A DNA stretch of 64,000 nt, from assembly GCF_028464065.1 (NCBI RefSeq), contig NZ_CP116808.1, positions 2,683,501-2,747,500 on the forward strand, written 5' to 3'. The notes below the pieces were generated by a model, which saw only the letters and a list, made by a program, of their open reading frames with translations, had not been told where the DNA came from and searched no databases. This document shows, in pieces, positions 31,483-40,547 of this stretch; the stretch's first letter is position 1; every line of letters begins with the position of its first letter. A program made the position numbers and the translations under genes. This DNA comes from Saprospira sp. CCB-QB6 (GTDB lineage Bacteria; Bacteroidota; Bacteroidia; Chitinophagales; Saprospiraceae).

Positions 31483-33600
31483 ATGATCGAACGTATTGCG
31501 AAACTGCTAAATATTCACGCTCAGGCTGTTTCCCGAGTAATTGAGCTCTTTGAATCTGGGGCCACCATTCCCTTTATTGCCCGCTATCGGAAAGAGGCTA
31601 GTGGGGGCTTGAATGAGGTGGACCTCATGGCTATTAAAGACGAATGGGAAAAACAACAGGAAATTGAAAAGCGTCAGGCTTTTATCCTAGAAAAGATTGA
31701 GGAACAAGGCAAGCTGAGCGATGAGCTGGCCAAAAAAATTAAAAATTGCTTTGAGCTGCATTTGCTCGAAGACCTTTATCTGCCCTACAAGAAAAAGCGA
31801 AAAACCAGAGCCGATAAGGCCCGTGAGTTTGGTCTAGAACCCTTGTCTGAATTGCTTTGGGCCCAAAAAGATTTTGATCTCGACAGTATTGTAGAACCCC
31901 TACTATCTGAGGAAGTTTTGGATGAAGAGGATGCCTTAGAAGGGGCCAGAGATATTATTGCCGAGCGCATCAATCAGGATGAAACTGCTCGGGCAACTGT
32001 ACGTCAGCATTATCAGAAGCGGGCTCGCTTTAAGGCGGAAGTTGTAGCGGGCAAAGAAGAAGAGGCCCAAAAATATAAGAACTACTTTGAGTTGGACCGT
32101 CCGCTCAAGCAATTACAAGCGCATCAGATCTTGGCTGTTTTGCGGGCCGAAAAAGAGGGCTTACTCAAGGTCCAATTGGCCCCAAATGAAGATTATGTAT
32201 TGAATGATCTTTGTGGGCAGTTTATTCGCAGAAGCTGTCCCGATCGTTGGGCAGAACAACTAGATATGGCCATAGAAGATGCCTACAAACGCCTAATGAA
32301 GCCCTCTATTAGTAATGAGTTTGTCAAGCAAGCCAAGGCGCAGGCAGATTTGGCCTCTATTCAGATTTTTGCCGATAACCTCCGCCAATTGCTTTTGGCC
32401 TCTCCCTTGGGGAACAAAAGAATGATGGCCATAGACCCAGGTTATGCCACGGGTTGTAAGTTAGTTTGTTTGTCGGCAACAGGGGAATTACTTGAAGATA
32501 CGGTGATTTATCCCACGCCTCCCCGCAATCGCAAGCTACAAGCTACCGATACGGTTTTGGATCTACTAGAAAAGCATCGTATTGAGGCGATAGCCATTGG
32601 AAATGGGACTGCGGGCCGAGAAACAGAGCAATTTGTTCGTGATCTGCCTTTTGAGGGAAATCCACCCGCCATATTTTTGGTCAATGAAAGTGGAGCCTCT
32701 ATTTATTCGGCATCAGAAATTGCTCGTCAGGAGTTTCCCAATAAAGATATTACGGTCCGTGGAGCGGTTTCTATTGGTCGTCGTTTGATGGACCCCTTGG
32801 CCGAATTGGTAAAAATAGATCCTAAGTCTATTGGAGTGGGGCAATATCAACATGATGTGGATCAAAAACAACTACAAAATAAATTGGGAGCGGTAGTCGA
32901 AAGCTGCGTGAATGCGGTGGGTGTGGACCTTAACACCGCCAGCGAATACCTTCTTACTTATGTATCTGGTTTGGGGCCTGCCTTGGCCCGCAACATTGTC
33001 GATTATCGTCGCTCGAAGGGGGCCTTTAAAAGCCGCCAAGAATTGCGATCGGTTAAGCGCTTGGGAGAAAAAGCCTTTGAGCAGGCTGCGGGCTTCTTGC
33101 GCATTCGGAAAGGGATTCATCCTTTGGACAATACGGGGGTGCATCCAGAGGCTTATCCCGTTGTAGAGCAGATGGCCAAGGACCTCAATGCCAGCATTGC
33201 CGACCTTATTGCGGATGCAAGTTTGCGCAAAAAGATTCAGCTTAAAGATTATGTGCAGGGTGAAATTGGGCTACCTTCTTTGCATGATATTATGAAGGAA
33301 TTGGAAAAACCTGGCCGCGATCCTCGTCCGCCTCGCCAAGTCTTCCAGTTTGCTGATGTGCATCAGATTGAGGACCTCAAAGAGGGGATGAAACTGCCGG
33401 GCATCGTGACCAATATTACGGCCTTTGGGGCTTTTGTTGATATTGGAATTAAGGAAAATGGCCTTTTGCATAAGTCTCAAATGAGCCATCAACGAGTAGA
33501 TGATCCCGCCCGCTTTGTCAAATTGGGCCAAGAGCTAGAAGTAACTATTGTTGGGCTAGAGCTAGGCCGCAAACGGATCCAGCTCTCCATAATAGAGTAG
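31483..33600 (+). CDS. tex: Tex family RNA-binding transcription accessory protein
   Basis: A 705-residue protein from ATG 31483; the longer frame from 31426 lacks family support. Tex N-terminal helical region MIERIAKLLN to FIARYRKEASGGL; then a YqgF/RNase H-like domain (MAIDPGYATGCKLVCLSATG, VTRG-like region GIGRRLMDPLAEL variants); a helix-hairpin-helix part (VNTASEYLLTYVSGLGPALA and GAFKSRQELRSVKRLGEKAF); and a C-terminal S1 domain (GIVTNITAFGAFVDIGIKE) that binds RNA. The protein is related to eukaryotic Spt6 and has a general role in transcription. Copy 12 of the structured element lies between its stop and the terminator at 33771. Confidence 0.94.
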   Translation: MIERIAKLLNIHAQAVSRVIELFESGATIPFIARYRKEASGGLNEVDLMAIKDEWEKQQEIEKRQAFILEKIEEQGKLSDELAKKIKNCFELHLLEDLYLPYKKKRKTRADKAREFGLEPLSELLWAQKDFDLDSIVEPLLSEEVLDEEDALEGARDIIAERINQDETARATVRQHYQKRARFKAEVVAGKEEEAQKYKNYFELDRPLKQLQAHQILAVLRAEKEGLLKVQLAPNEDYVLNDLCGQFIRRSCPDRWAEQLDMAIEDAYKRLMKPSISNEFVKQAKAQADLASIQIFADNLRQLLLASPLGNKRMMAIDPGYATGCKLVCLSATGELLEDTVIYPTPPRNRKLQATDTVLDLLEKHRIEAIAIGNGTAGRETEQFVRDLPFEGNPPAIFLVNESGASIYSASEIARQEFPNKDITVRGAVSIGRRLMDPLAELVKIDPKSIGVGQYQHDVDQKQLQNKLGAVVESCVNAVGVDLNTASEYLLTYVSGLGPALARNIVDYRRSKGAFKSRQELRSVKRLGEKAFEQAAGFLRIRKGIHPLDNTGVHPEAYPVVEQMAKDLNASIADLIADASLRKKIQLKDYVQGEIGLPSLHDIMKELEKPGRDPRPPRQVFQFADVHQIEDLKEGMKLPGIVTNITAFGAFVDIGIKENGLLHKSQMSHQRVDDPARFVKLGQELEVTIVGLELGRKRIQLSIIE

Positions 33601-33603
33601 GTT

Positions 33604-33739
33604 TGGCCCAGCGCTGCGCAGCCGTGGCCCGAAGGGCCAGACCCAAGCCGCCGCAGGTGGCTGCAGGGCCGAGCAGCCTTGCGAGCGGCGCAGCATAGCG
33701 GCGGCCAATCGAGGCGAAGCCGAGCTGGCCGCGGGCCCC
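33604..33739 (-). repeat. Structured intergenic element, copy 12 (class C)
   Basis: Minus strand, class C ends. Hairpin 1 long: arms GCGGCCA and TGGCCGC. GCTGCG/CGCAGC second pairing. Inner helix GCCG/CGGC. Hairpin 2 GCAGCC, GGCGGC region imperfect. Hairpin 3 GGCCC-TTC-GGGCC. It lies inside the 3' untranslated region of tex. Confidence 0.83.
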
Positions 33740-33770
33740 AAAACCTAATTATTCTAGTTGGTTGTAAAGC

Positions 33771-33810
33771 AAAAACGCCATTCCCCAAAAAGAGGAATGG
33801 CGTTTTTTTA
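33771..33810. terminator. Bidirectional terminator, tex versus T9SS cargo gene
   Basis: Stem AAAAACGCCATTCC/GGAATGGCGTTTTT, 9-base loop, T run both sides. Confidence 0.9.
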
Positions 33811-33825
33811 TGCGAGTCAAAAGGT

Positions 33826-35484
33826 TTAATGTGTTTTGATCAGCTCTTTAGTTTGCTGGAAGTCAGGACCAGCGATTTGGATGAGATACAAGCCAGCGGG
33901 CCAATCTTGAGCGGGAAGTTGAATCAACCGATGTCCAATTTGAGTTTGGGCATCTTGCTCATAGACCAATTTACCAATTGCATCGAAGACGCGGATTTGC
34001 AAATCTCTTTCTTTAGTTGACAAGACATCAATTTGAGTATTTCCGCTAGCGGGGTTCGGGAAGATGCGAATGCTTTCTTGCTCCGATTCGCTATAGAGGC
34101 GAGCCACCACGGTGGGGCTATAGCTAAATGTACCATCATTATTGACTAGGCGGAGGCGGTAGTAATAATTGACATTAGGCAAAACCTCATAATCATCTAA
34201 TTGATAGTCTTGGATCAATTGGCTATTGCCTTGGGCATAAACCTGTTCTAAAAAGCTAAATTGGCTGTTGTCTAAGCTGCGTTCTACTTCAAAATGAGCG
34301 AGCTCATCTTCCTCTTCAGTGCTCCAATCGAGTTGGATATAGTTGTTTTCGATAGGCGTAGCCTCTAGGTCCAACAACTTATTTTGAGCCAAAAGGATAT
34401 CAGCGGCGGCCACCCCAAACTGAGAGAAGCCATTGAAGCCCGTGCGTTCTAGAGATACGGGGCTTCCTCCACAATCGTCGGCAGTACCCGCAACGGCATT
34501 ATCTTTAGTGACTAGCCAAACGGTTTTGGTGGGAAAGTTATCATCCTGTGGCCAAACCATCACGGCATAATCGCCAGTGCCTGAGCCTGTAAAGTCATCA
34601 AAAACCCATTGGCCGTGATCTAGGCCCCCCCAATAGTCAATTTGATAGCCGCTACATTCGAGTTGGCTGGCAAAGCTATTGTCTAGGCCCGTTTGAAAGT
34701 GGCCCGTGATGACATCATAGTTGTTGGCCCCAGAAAAGTCGAGATGAATATATTGCATTCCTCTTTGTGCACCAGCAGCGGCAGGTTCTAGTCCCAAAAC
34801 ATAGCCGTAAGTTCCTCCTGCGGCATCAATGGCTCGGCGGAGTTTTCCTTGCACATAGCCATTATCAATAGCCGACATATTTCCGTTGGTATTTACGGTA
34901 TTATCGAGCATATTAGTTAGGCCAGCCGTGGGGTTCATTACCCCAAAAACAGCGGGATAAGCCGCTCCGTTAGTCGGTAGGGCAGAGGGATCTGCCGTAA
35001 TAATTCTATTGACGGTAGCCGCGCCAGGGCCATTAAAATCTACACTATTGCGAACATCAGCAATATTACCTGTTCCATTTAGCCAAACCACTCCTTGGTC
35101 ATTGGCCAATTGAAGATCGTAAAAGGAGCCATCATCAACGCCAGTAGCGGCCTGCCCCCCGCGAACGGCATAGCTGCCGCTAATGAACTGCGTTTGGCCC
35201 GCATTGACATCATCATTGATGAGTTTGGTTGTTCCTGTCCCTCTTTGTTGAAAGAGGTTATCTGAATACATATCTCCCTGAACTTCGAGATAGCCATCAT
35301 GGTCCATCAATGCAGTTGCCCCAAATTGGTGAACATCTCCCATAACATAGACCTCTGCGCCAGCCTGCACCTTAATCAAAGCCCCATCATTATAGAGCTC
35401 GTTGTTGTGCTGGGCCCAGCTACTGGCCGTGAGTAGTAGAAAGCTACTTCCGAGTAGCCATTTTTTGTAGTTGTTTAATGTCAT
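33826..35484 (-). CDS. T9SS-secreted protein with C-terminal sorting domain
   Basis: A 552-residue exported protein. Signal peptide SFLLLTASSWAQ. N-terminal part about 30-370 contains beta-rich adhesin-like strands (YNDGALIKVQAGAEVYVMG, LEVQGDMYSDNLFQQRG). A fibronectin-III-like segment about 375-465 follows (NNYIQLDWSTEEEDELAHF, VNYYYRLRLVNNDGTFSY). The last 80 residues are a type A sorting domain: IRIFPNPASGNTQIDV, VYEQDAQ, WPAGLYLIQI and a basic end (KELIKTH). Such domains send proteins through the type IX system to the cell surface. No catalytic motif seen. Convergent with tex. Confidence 0.87.
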   Translation of the reverse strand: MTLNNYKKWLLGSSFLLLTASSWAQHNNELYNDGALIKVQAGAEVYVMGDVHQFGATALMDHDGYLEVQGDMYSDNLFQQRGTGTTKLINDDVNAGQTQFISGSYAVRGGQAATGVDDGSFYDLQLANDQGVVWLNGTGNIADVRNSVDFNGPGAATVNRIITADPSALPTNGAAYPAVFGVMNPTAGLTNMLDNTVNTNGNMSAIDNGYVQGKLRRAIDAAGGTYGYVLGLEPAAAGAQRGMQYIHLDFSGANNYDVITGHFQTGLDNSFASQLECSGYQIDYWGGLDHGQWVFDDFTGSGTGDYAVMVWPQDDNFPTKTVWLVTKDNAVAGTADDCGGSPVSLERTGFNGFSQFGVAAADILLAQNKLLDLEATPIENNYIQLDWSTEEEDELAHFEVERSLDNSQFSFLEQVYAQGNSQLIQDYQLDDYEVLPNVNYYYRLRLVNNDGTFSYSPTVVARLYSESEQESIRIFPNPASGNTQIDVLSTKERDLQIRVFDAIGKLVYEQDAQTQIGHRLIQLPAQDWPAGLYLIQIAGPDFQQTKELIKTH

Positions 35485-35579
35485 AAATCTATTTTTTTAT
35501 TAAGCCGTTTTGTGCAAACGAACTAGTTTAGTTTTTTGTTTTGTGACTGGGTCTTTTTGCCTATAATAGTACGTAAAAT

Positions 35580-36635
35580 TTAGCGATAAGGCTTCTTTGA
35601 ACCTGCAGCAACTTGCAGTTTTGTCGATAGATTAACGTCTTGTTCTTGATCCAAAAAGGCATTTTCATCCGATTTGCCCCAGTAATTAGGCCCAATGATA
35701 ATTGGGTCAGGCTCCTCTGAACAAGGCGAAAAAAGGGCCAATTGATAGCGCTTACAATCCATAAAGTTATTCTCCTCTACCAAAGTCTTGCCTTTATTGG
35801 CATATTGACAAGAAAGCTTAATATTCGTTTCATTACCCTCAAACTGATTTTGGCGAATATTGAGGCTAGACCGCCGACTCATTTTCTGCAATTTGATCGC
35901 TACCCCCTCAAAATCCTCAAATTGATTGTTGCGGATATTCACCAAACCACCGCCTAGCATCCAAACCACTAAACCAGAATGCCGCCCGTAGTTGGTAAAC
36001 TTTTTTAACTGGTTGTTTTCAAAATCAGTGCTGCCTCCTAACATAATGGAGTTGCAGTTTTCTATGCTATTACCTTTTACCTTGGCCATGCTACTATTGC
36101 GCACATTCAAGGCCCTATCACAGTTCTTAATCTCTGAGTCAAGCAACTGAATCTTAGCCTGTCGCTCTGATTGGATGGCCGTATAACAATTCTCTATCTT
36201 GCAATTCTTCACACTCAAATGACAACCTTCGGTCCGCAATAGCTGAGCAGGGGCTTCCCCCATGCCCACAAATTCACAAAACTCAAATTGCGTGCTGCGC
36301 ACTTGCCCCTCCTCATAATGCAAACAATTATGATAAAAGCGCAAACCATTCCAAGGCGCATTATTATGGCCCACAAACCGAATCGGTTTGCGCTTATTGC
36401 CAATAGCCGAAATTCCACCCTTTACCAATATCTGGGTTTCATGTGCAAACTGTAATTCAACTCCCGCCTCAATACGCAAACAAGCTCCCTCCGTAATTAA
36501 AAGGTTTTGCGTAATAATATAAGGACTATTGGCCTTTAACCATTCTGTATCCTCCGAAATAGGCCCTTCAATATAAGTGGTGGCCCCCAAACTTAAGGGC
36601 AAGAGAAAGAAGAGTAAAAATATCCTGCTTAACAT
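35580..36635 (-). CDS. Right-handed parallel beta-helix protein
   Basis: A 351-residue exported protein (signal FLLFFLLPLSLGA). The body shows regular 20-25-residue coils with N and C ladders typical of pectate-lyase-like beta helices: VKNCKIENCYTAIQSERQ, IKNCDRALNVRNSSMAKVKG, IENCNSIMLGGSTDFENN, IRNNQFEDFEGVAIKLQK, IRQNQFEGNETNIKLSCQ. A GPNYWGK motif near the end matches C-terminal caps of such proteins. It could bind or cleave polysaccharide, but no lyase active site is evident. No T9SS sorting domain. It follows the T9SS cargo gene by 95 bases on the same strand, but is transcribed before it. Confidence 0.8.
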   Translation of the reverse strand: MLSRIFLLFFLLPLSLGATTYIEGPISEDTEWLKANSPYIITQNLLITEGACLRIEAGVELQFAHETQILVKGGISAIGNKRKPIRFVGHNNAPWNGLRFYHNCLHYEEGQVRSTQFEFCEFVGMGEAPAQLLRTEGCHLSVKNCKIENCYTAIQSERQAKIQLLDSEIKNCDRALNVRNSSMAKVKGNSIENCNSIMLGGSTDFENNQLKKFTNYGRHSGLVVWMLGGGLVNIRNNQFEDFEGVAIKLQKMSRRSSLNIRQNQFEGNETNIKLSCQYANKGKTLVEENNFMDCKRYQLALFSPCSEEPDPIIIGPNYWGKSDENAFLDQEQDVNLSTKLQVAAGSKKPYR

Positions 36636-36769
36636 AAACTATTATTAATTAGGGTTGGACAAAACAGCCTAAAGATAAATAACTTAGCGGAAACTATCAT
36701 ACCAAAATAATCGCTATTGGTTTTCTCCTATTTAGTCTTAAACGTTCTTGCTGTTCTTTTCTTATTTAT

Positions 36770-36888
36770 GGGGCTGCCCCGCCCTGCGGGCGGGTCGGGC
36801 TGTGCGTGGGCTCGCTGCTCGCTCGGCCCTGCGCAGGCTTCGCCTGCTGGGTCTGGCCTTCGGCCACCCACTGCCATCCCTCAGCCAA
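36770..36888 (+). repeat. Structured intergenic element, copy 13 (class A)
   Basis: Outer GGGGCTG/CAGCC. Hairpin 1 CCCGCCC-TGC-GGGCGGG. Inner helix TGGG/CCCA. Hairpin 2 GCAGGC-TTC-GCCTGC. Hairpin 3 TGGCC-TTC-GGCCA. 3' end CATCCCTCAGCC. Confidence 0.88.
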
Positions 36889-36925
36889 GGGCAATCTCTT
36901 CGCTTTGCTCGGTTCAGCAGATAGA

Positions 36926-36953
36926 AAGGTCCAAAACCAGCGCTTTGGACCTT
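36926..36953 (-). terminator. Hairpin after the TonB receptor gene, probable terminator
   Basis: Perfect 10-bp arms AAGGTCCAAA/TTTGGACCTT with an 8-base loop; the T run on the minus side is short. Confidence 0.55.
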
Positions 36954-37026
36954 CCTGTAGGTTGTTAACTACTTAAAAATAGCCAAAAGTAATTGGCCTA
37001 GAGATCTGCAGGAGGCCCAAATTTAA

Positions 37027-39306
37027 TTAACGAAAATTCCAGCGAATCCCCAGATAAAACTCTCGGCCATGTAGCGGACTATAGGCATAGGCCGTATCGA
37101 AATAATCGCTAAATCCTACTGCTGCATTTGGATCATTGAGTCCAGAGAGGGGGGAGCTTTTTTGGCGGTAATTAAAAAGATTTTGGGCACCTAGATAAAT
37201 ATCCAGTTGTCGTTTGGGAAACTGCTTTGTTAGTTGAAGGTTATGAATGCTGAATGCTTGGGATCTTGTGCTGCGAGCTTGGGGAAGGGGCTGTCCATTT
37301 TGGTCCAGATCATAGACTTCAGGCAATTGCATTTGACCAGTGAAGTTGGCAGTATAGGCCGCTCGTAAATTCCAAGGTTTATAGTGATAGTTGATGGTTA
37401 ATACCCCAGAGAATTTGGGGCTATACTCCAGTTCCCTTTTTTCTTTTAGGCCTTGCTCATTCTTACGATATTCAAAAACATATTGGTAGGTAGCGCCCAG
37501 ATTAATTTGGAGGCCAGCAGGCAGCCCATAGTTAAGGTTGAGGGCGAGGCCTCGACTTTGAGCATAGCCATCTAAGTTTTCATAAATAATGCTATTGGCC
37601 TGTTCGTAATTGGGAATGATGGCATTAATGAAGTGGGTGTAGAAGGCGTCTAGATCAATACTTCCTTGTCCCTGCCCCCAATTAAAAATACGTTGAATAT
37701 TAAGAGTGCTGCTTAGGGCTTGTTCGGGGGCTAGCTTTTCGGCCAAAATCAGTTGTCGGTTGCCAGTAACAAAGGCGTGATCCTCGGCAAAAAGATTGAC
37801 CAAGCGAAAGCCTGTGCCCGTATTCAGTCTAATTTTCCAGTAGGGGCGAGGTTCGTATTTTATAGAAATTCTGGGAGAGGGGATAAGTCCGTGGGCTTCA
37901 TAATAATCAAGTCGAAGGCCGCTGAGGAAGGTCCATTTTTCTCCTTGGGGTTTCCATTCGTGCTGGGCCCAAAGTCCAGGAATAAATTGCTCATCGGCTT
38001 TGGACGTGACAAGCGTGTTGTCGTCATAAAATTGATAGCGGGCGGTTAATCCAGCTGTTAAATTATGTTTTGGGCCAAAATTAGGCATATAAAGGGCATT
38101 GAGGTAGGCAATGCGCTGTTGGGCCAGATAGCCATCGCTACCATAATAACTATCTTGATGGTGTTGGCTGAAGCTATAATCTAGGCGGATAGGGGCTTGG
38201 GTCGGAAGCTCATAGCTGCCCATGAGTTCAAAGCGTTGGGTGTAAATGCTTTCACCATAAATGGAGTCATTTCCTCGAATCTCTTGATAAGCTCGATCTT
38301 TTGTGTATTGTTCCACGCCATTGCGTCGGTCCTCATAGTAATATTTGGCAAAGAGGCTCGCTTTTTTGTTGTTGGGCCGATCAAAGGTAAATTTTCCAAA
38401 AACAGATAGGCGATCCATCGCAATATTATCGCCAAAGCCGTCTTGGTTAGCATCATCAAAGCGGTTGAGGTAGGCATGTTGTAGGCCCAAACTGGCATTG
38501 AGTCGCCCCAACTTTTGAGACAGAGCCAAATTAGAAAAAGCCTCGGCATGGGTGGTTCCCATAAGGTCAAGAGAAACAGCTGCTTGCTTGCTAGGATCTT
38601 TGGTGATTACATTAATTACACCTGCCATAGCCTCCGAGCCATAAAGCGTAGAATTGGGCCCCTTAATCACCTCAATACGGTCAATCATATTTTTGGGAAT
38701 GCCGTTTAGTCCATAGACCGAGGCTAAATTGCCATAGGCTGGACTACCATCTATTAGTACAGCAGTATAGGGTCCAGGTAGGCCATTAATGCTAATGGAA
38801 TTGGTGAAGCAAACCCCACAAGCTACTACTTCCTGCACACCATTAATTAGTTTTAGCGCCTGCATAAGGTTAGTTGGGGCTGTAGTTTGTTCTAGATACT
38901 CTGCACGGTAAACTTGAATTTTTACTGCAGAGTTTTTGAGAAAGCTCTCTTTGAGTTGGCCTGAAACTACAACTTCTTCCAAACCCAAGATGTCCTCTTT
39001 CAAGAGGAGACTATCGAGTTTTAGGGTGTCATTGGCCTTGAGCTCAATGTTTATAGATTGGCTTTGAAAGCCAATAGCCTGTATCTGTAACTCAAAATGG
39101 CCAGGAGCCAATCCATCCAGATAAAAATAACCAGACTCAAGACTAGCAGTTCCTTTTTGTTGTTCAATCAAACCAATGCCTGCAAAGGGAATCGGCTGAG
39201 CTTGGGAATCATATAAATAACCTTGAAGACTGGCAGTTTGTGCACCAAGATGAAGACTATATAGGAGAAGGTAAATGGCCAATAAGTAGTGTTTTTTAGC
39301 TTTCAT
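37027..39306 (-). CDS. TonB-dependent outer-membrane receptor
   Basis: A 759-residue barrel. Signal peptide to GAQTASLQ, carboxypeptidase-regulatory-like domain about 27-110, plug domain from LEEVVVSGQLKE to VINVITKD, then a 22-strand-type barrel ending in aromatic FYLGIRWNFR. In the plug the segment VACGVCFTNSISINGLPGPY has a CxxC pair (163-166), as in a subgroup of CirA-like receptors. Substrate likely an iron or other metal complex (inference from the CxxC and the DtxR-like boxes at 39317 and 39392). Transcribed alone. Confidence 0.88.
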   Translation of the reverse strand: MKAKKHYLLAIYLLLYSLHLGAQTASLQGYLYDSQAQPIPFAGIGLIEQQKGTASLESGYFYLDGLAPGHFELQIQAIGFQSQSINIELKANDTLKLDSLLLKEDILGLEEVVVSGQLKESFLKNSAVKIQVYRAEYLEQTTAPTNLMQALKLINGVQEVVACGVCFTNSISINGLPGPYTAVLIDGSPAYGNLASVYGLNGIPKNMIDRIEVIKGPNSTLYGSEAMAGVINVITKDPSKQAAVSLDLMGTTHAEAFSNLALSQKLGRLNASLGLQHAYLNRFDDANQDGFGDNIAMDRLSVFGKFTFDRPNNKKASLFAKYYYEDRRNGVEQYTKDRAYQEIRGNDSIYGESIYTQRFELMGSYELPTQAPIRLDYSFSQHHQDSYYGSDGYLAQQRIAYLNALYMPNFGPKHNLTAGLTARYQFYDDNTLVTSKADEQFIPGLWAQHEWKPQGEKWTFLSGLRLDYYEAHGLIPSPRISIKYEPRPYWKIRLNTGTGFRLVNLFAEDHAFVTGNRQLILAEKLAPEQALSSTLNIQRIFNWGQGQGSIDLDAFYTHFINAIIPNYEQANSIIYENLDGYAQSRGLALNLNYGLPAGLQINLGATYQYVFEYRKNEQGLKEKRELEYSPKFSGVLTINYHYKPWNLRAAYTANFTGQMQLPEVYDLDQNGQPLPQARSTRSQAFSIHNLQLTKQFPKRQLDIYLGAQNLFNYRQKSSPLSGLNDPNAAVGFSDYFDTAYAYSPLHGREFYLGIRWNFR

Positions 39307-39316
39307 ATATTAAATT

Positions 39317-39330
39317 TTAGCTTAGACTAA
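39317..39330 (-). promoter_or_regulatory. DtxR/IdeR-like operator, proximal
   Basis: TTAGCTTAGACTAA (as read on +) shows the TTAG...CTAA pattern of iron-dependent DtxR-family operators, 10-25 bases before the receptor start. Confidence 0.5.
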
Positions 39331-39391
39331 AAAAATGATTAGTTTAAATTATTGCTAAGCTAACTTAAAATAGATTTCCCTACAAATTAAT

Positions 39392-39405
39392 TTAGGTTAA
39401 TCTAA
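39392..39405 (-). promoter_or_regulatory. DtxR/IdeR-like operator, distal
   Basis: TTAGGTTAATCTAA matches the first 14 bases of the DtxR consensus TTAGGTTAGCCTAACCTAA at 12 positions. Centre lies 75 bases from the proximal box; a third partial site CTAAGCTAAC lies between them. Confidence 0.55.
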
Positions 39406-39419
39406 AAATAAGACCTAAA

Positions 39420-39457
39420 CACAAAAAAGCCCGCTTAATCAAGCGGGCTTTTTTGTG
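39420..39457 (-). terminator. Terminator of the TerB-like gene
   Basis: Stem ACAAAAAAGCCCGCTT and complement, loop AATC; T runs on both sides, so it may also limit read-through the other way. Confidence 0.88.
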
Positions 39458-39475
39458 TTGGGCCAAATTGTGGGC

Positions 39476-40387
39476 TTAGCCTAGGCGTTTAGACATGCGG
39501 ATTTGAGCACGTTCGGCCTCAGAGCGGTCCATTCCAATTTGATCAGCAAACTGATATACTTCTTCGCGAGACATATTGCCAGAGGCGTGAATCGCATTTT
39601 CAATGGTATAATCTTGGGCCAATTTAATGAGATCATCGCGCTTTTTCTCTTCAAAGCTCATCATTTCGGCATATTCGTAGAGCTTATCTTTTTCAGATTG
39701 GTCAAAATCTTTATCAGAAAGGGCTACGGCTACAGTAATCATGAAAATATTTTCGCGACCTTCTGTAGATACTTCCTCCAATTCTACTCGAGACAGAGGG
39801 GCTTCACGCATAACTTGAGCAAAACTACCCGTATCATCATCCAAAAAGCTTTGGAAGAATTCTTTTTCTTCGGCAGCAATTTGACCATCGGCTTTTGCCA
39901 TTTCGATGAGCATGCGGGCCAAAGTTTTCTTATCGTAAGCGGTAGTTAATGGAGTTGCTTTTAGACGTTTTTCAAACTCAGAAAGACGACGAGCAATTTT
40001 CCAGCTTTTACTTTCCTCATCATAGTAAAAGTTGAAGGCTACACGCTCAAAAGCCTTCACTACAGCGGCCTTTTTTTCGGCAGCCGAAAAACTATTGTGA
40101 GAAGTATTCGCACGCACTACTTCGTTTCCTGCCATAGAGGCAATGTTACCAGCCATACCGCCACCAACAGCACCACGAACCATACGCATCAAAGAAGAGC
40201 GCATACGGCTCATTACGGTACGGCGAACCATATTTTTCACCTTGCTACCGGTATCCTTCGAGTCAATACGAATGTTGCCCTTTCCTTCAAAGACTTCTCC
40301 TTCTACTTGGAATTTGCAAACCATAGTGCTATTGTCAGCCTTTTCTTCTAGAATAATCGGCTTGATTAAGTCATAAGTAATTTCCAT
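39476..40387 (-). CDS. TerB-like (tellurite resistance) domain protein
   Basis: A 303-residue protein with no signal. The first 90 residues form a separate small domain, then a glycine/alanine-rich stretch (MVRGAVGGGMAGNIASMAG) that may be membrane-related. The C-terminal half carries a TerB pattern: LARMLIEMAKADGQIAAEEKEFF, then ITVAVALSDKDFDQSEKDKL, two EF-like acidic motifs that may bind metal. TerB domains occur in stress and tellurite-resistance systems but their general role is uncertain. No ter genes are adjacent. A 17-bp perfect palindrome (40417-40433) lies upstream. Confidence 0.7.
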   Translation of the reverse strand: MEITYDLIKPIILEEKADNSTMVCKFQVEGEVFEGKGNIRIDSKDTGSKVKNMVRRTVMSRMRSSLMRMVRGAVGGGMAGNIASMAGNEVVRANTSHNSFSAAEKKAAVVKAFERVAFNFYYDEESKSWKIARRLSEFEKRLKATPLTTAYDKKTLARMLIEMAKADGQIAAEEKEFFQSFLDDDTGSFAQVMREAPLSRVELEEVSTEGRENIFMITVAVALSDKDFDQSEKDKLYEYAEMMSFEEKKRDDLIKLAQDYTIENAIHASGNMSREEVYQFADQIGMDRSEAERAQIRMSKRLG

Positions 40388-40416
40388 CTGCTTTTAATAC
40401 TTTTTAGTTGGGTGGC

Positions 40417-40433
40417 GAACTAATTATTAGTTC
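40417..40433 (-). promoter_or_regulatory. Perfect 17-bp palindrome before the TerB-like gene
   Basis: GAACTAAT-T-ATTAGTTC, arms of eight bases, 30 bases before the start codon; a candidate operator or mRNA hairpin. Confidence 0.5.
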
Positions 40434-40547
40434 AGTAAAAAATGTGGATGTAGGTTCCGTATGCAACAAGTTTAATAAAAAAACTTGATATTTCGCTTAG
40501 ACTCTTCTCCTTTTCTTGTCTTTTCAATTTGTGTGGGATATTTTTTT

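Noticed and set aside
31453-31483. TTG-N20-TACTTTTA as a tex promoter
   Set aside because: The -7 box ends on the A of the well-supported start codon, so transcription would begin inside the gene.
24291-36687. Repeated TAACTTAG near gene starts (24291, 24699, 36680) as a second promoter type
   Set aside because: No partner -33 box at a fixed distance, and the copy at 36680 has no plus-strand gene after it.
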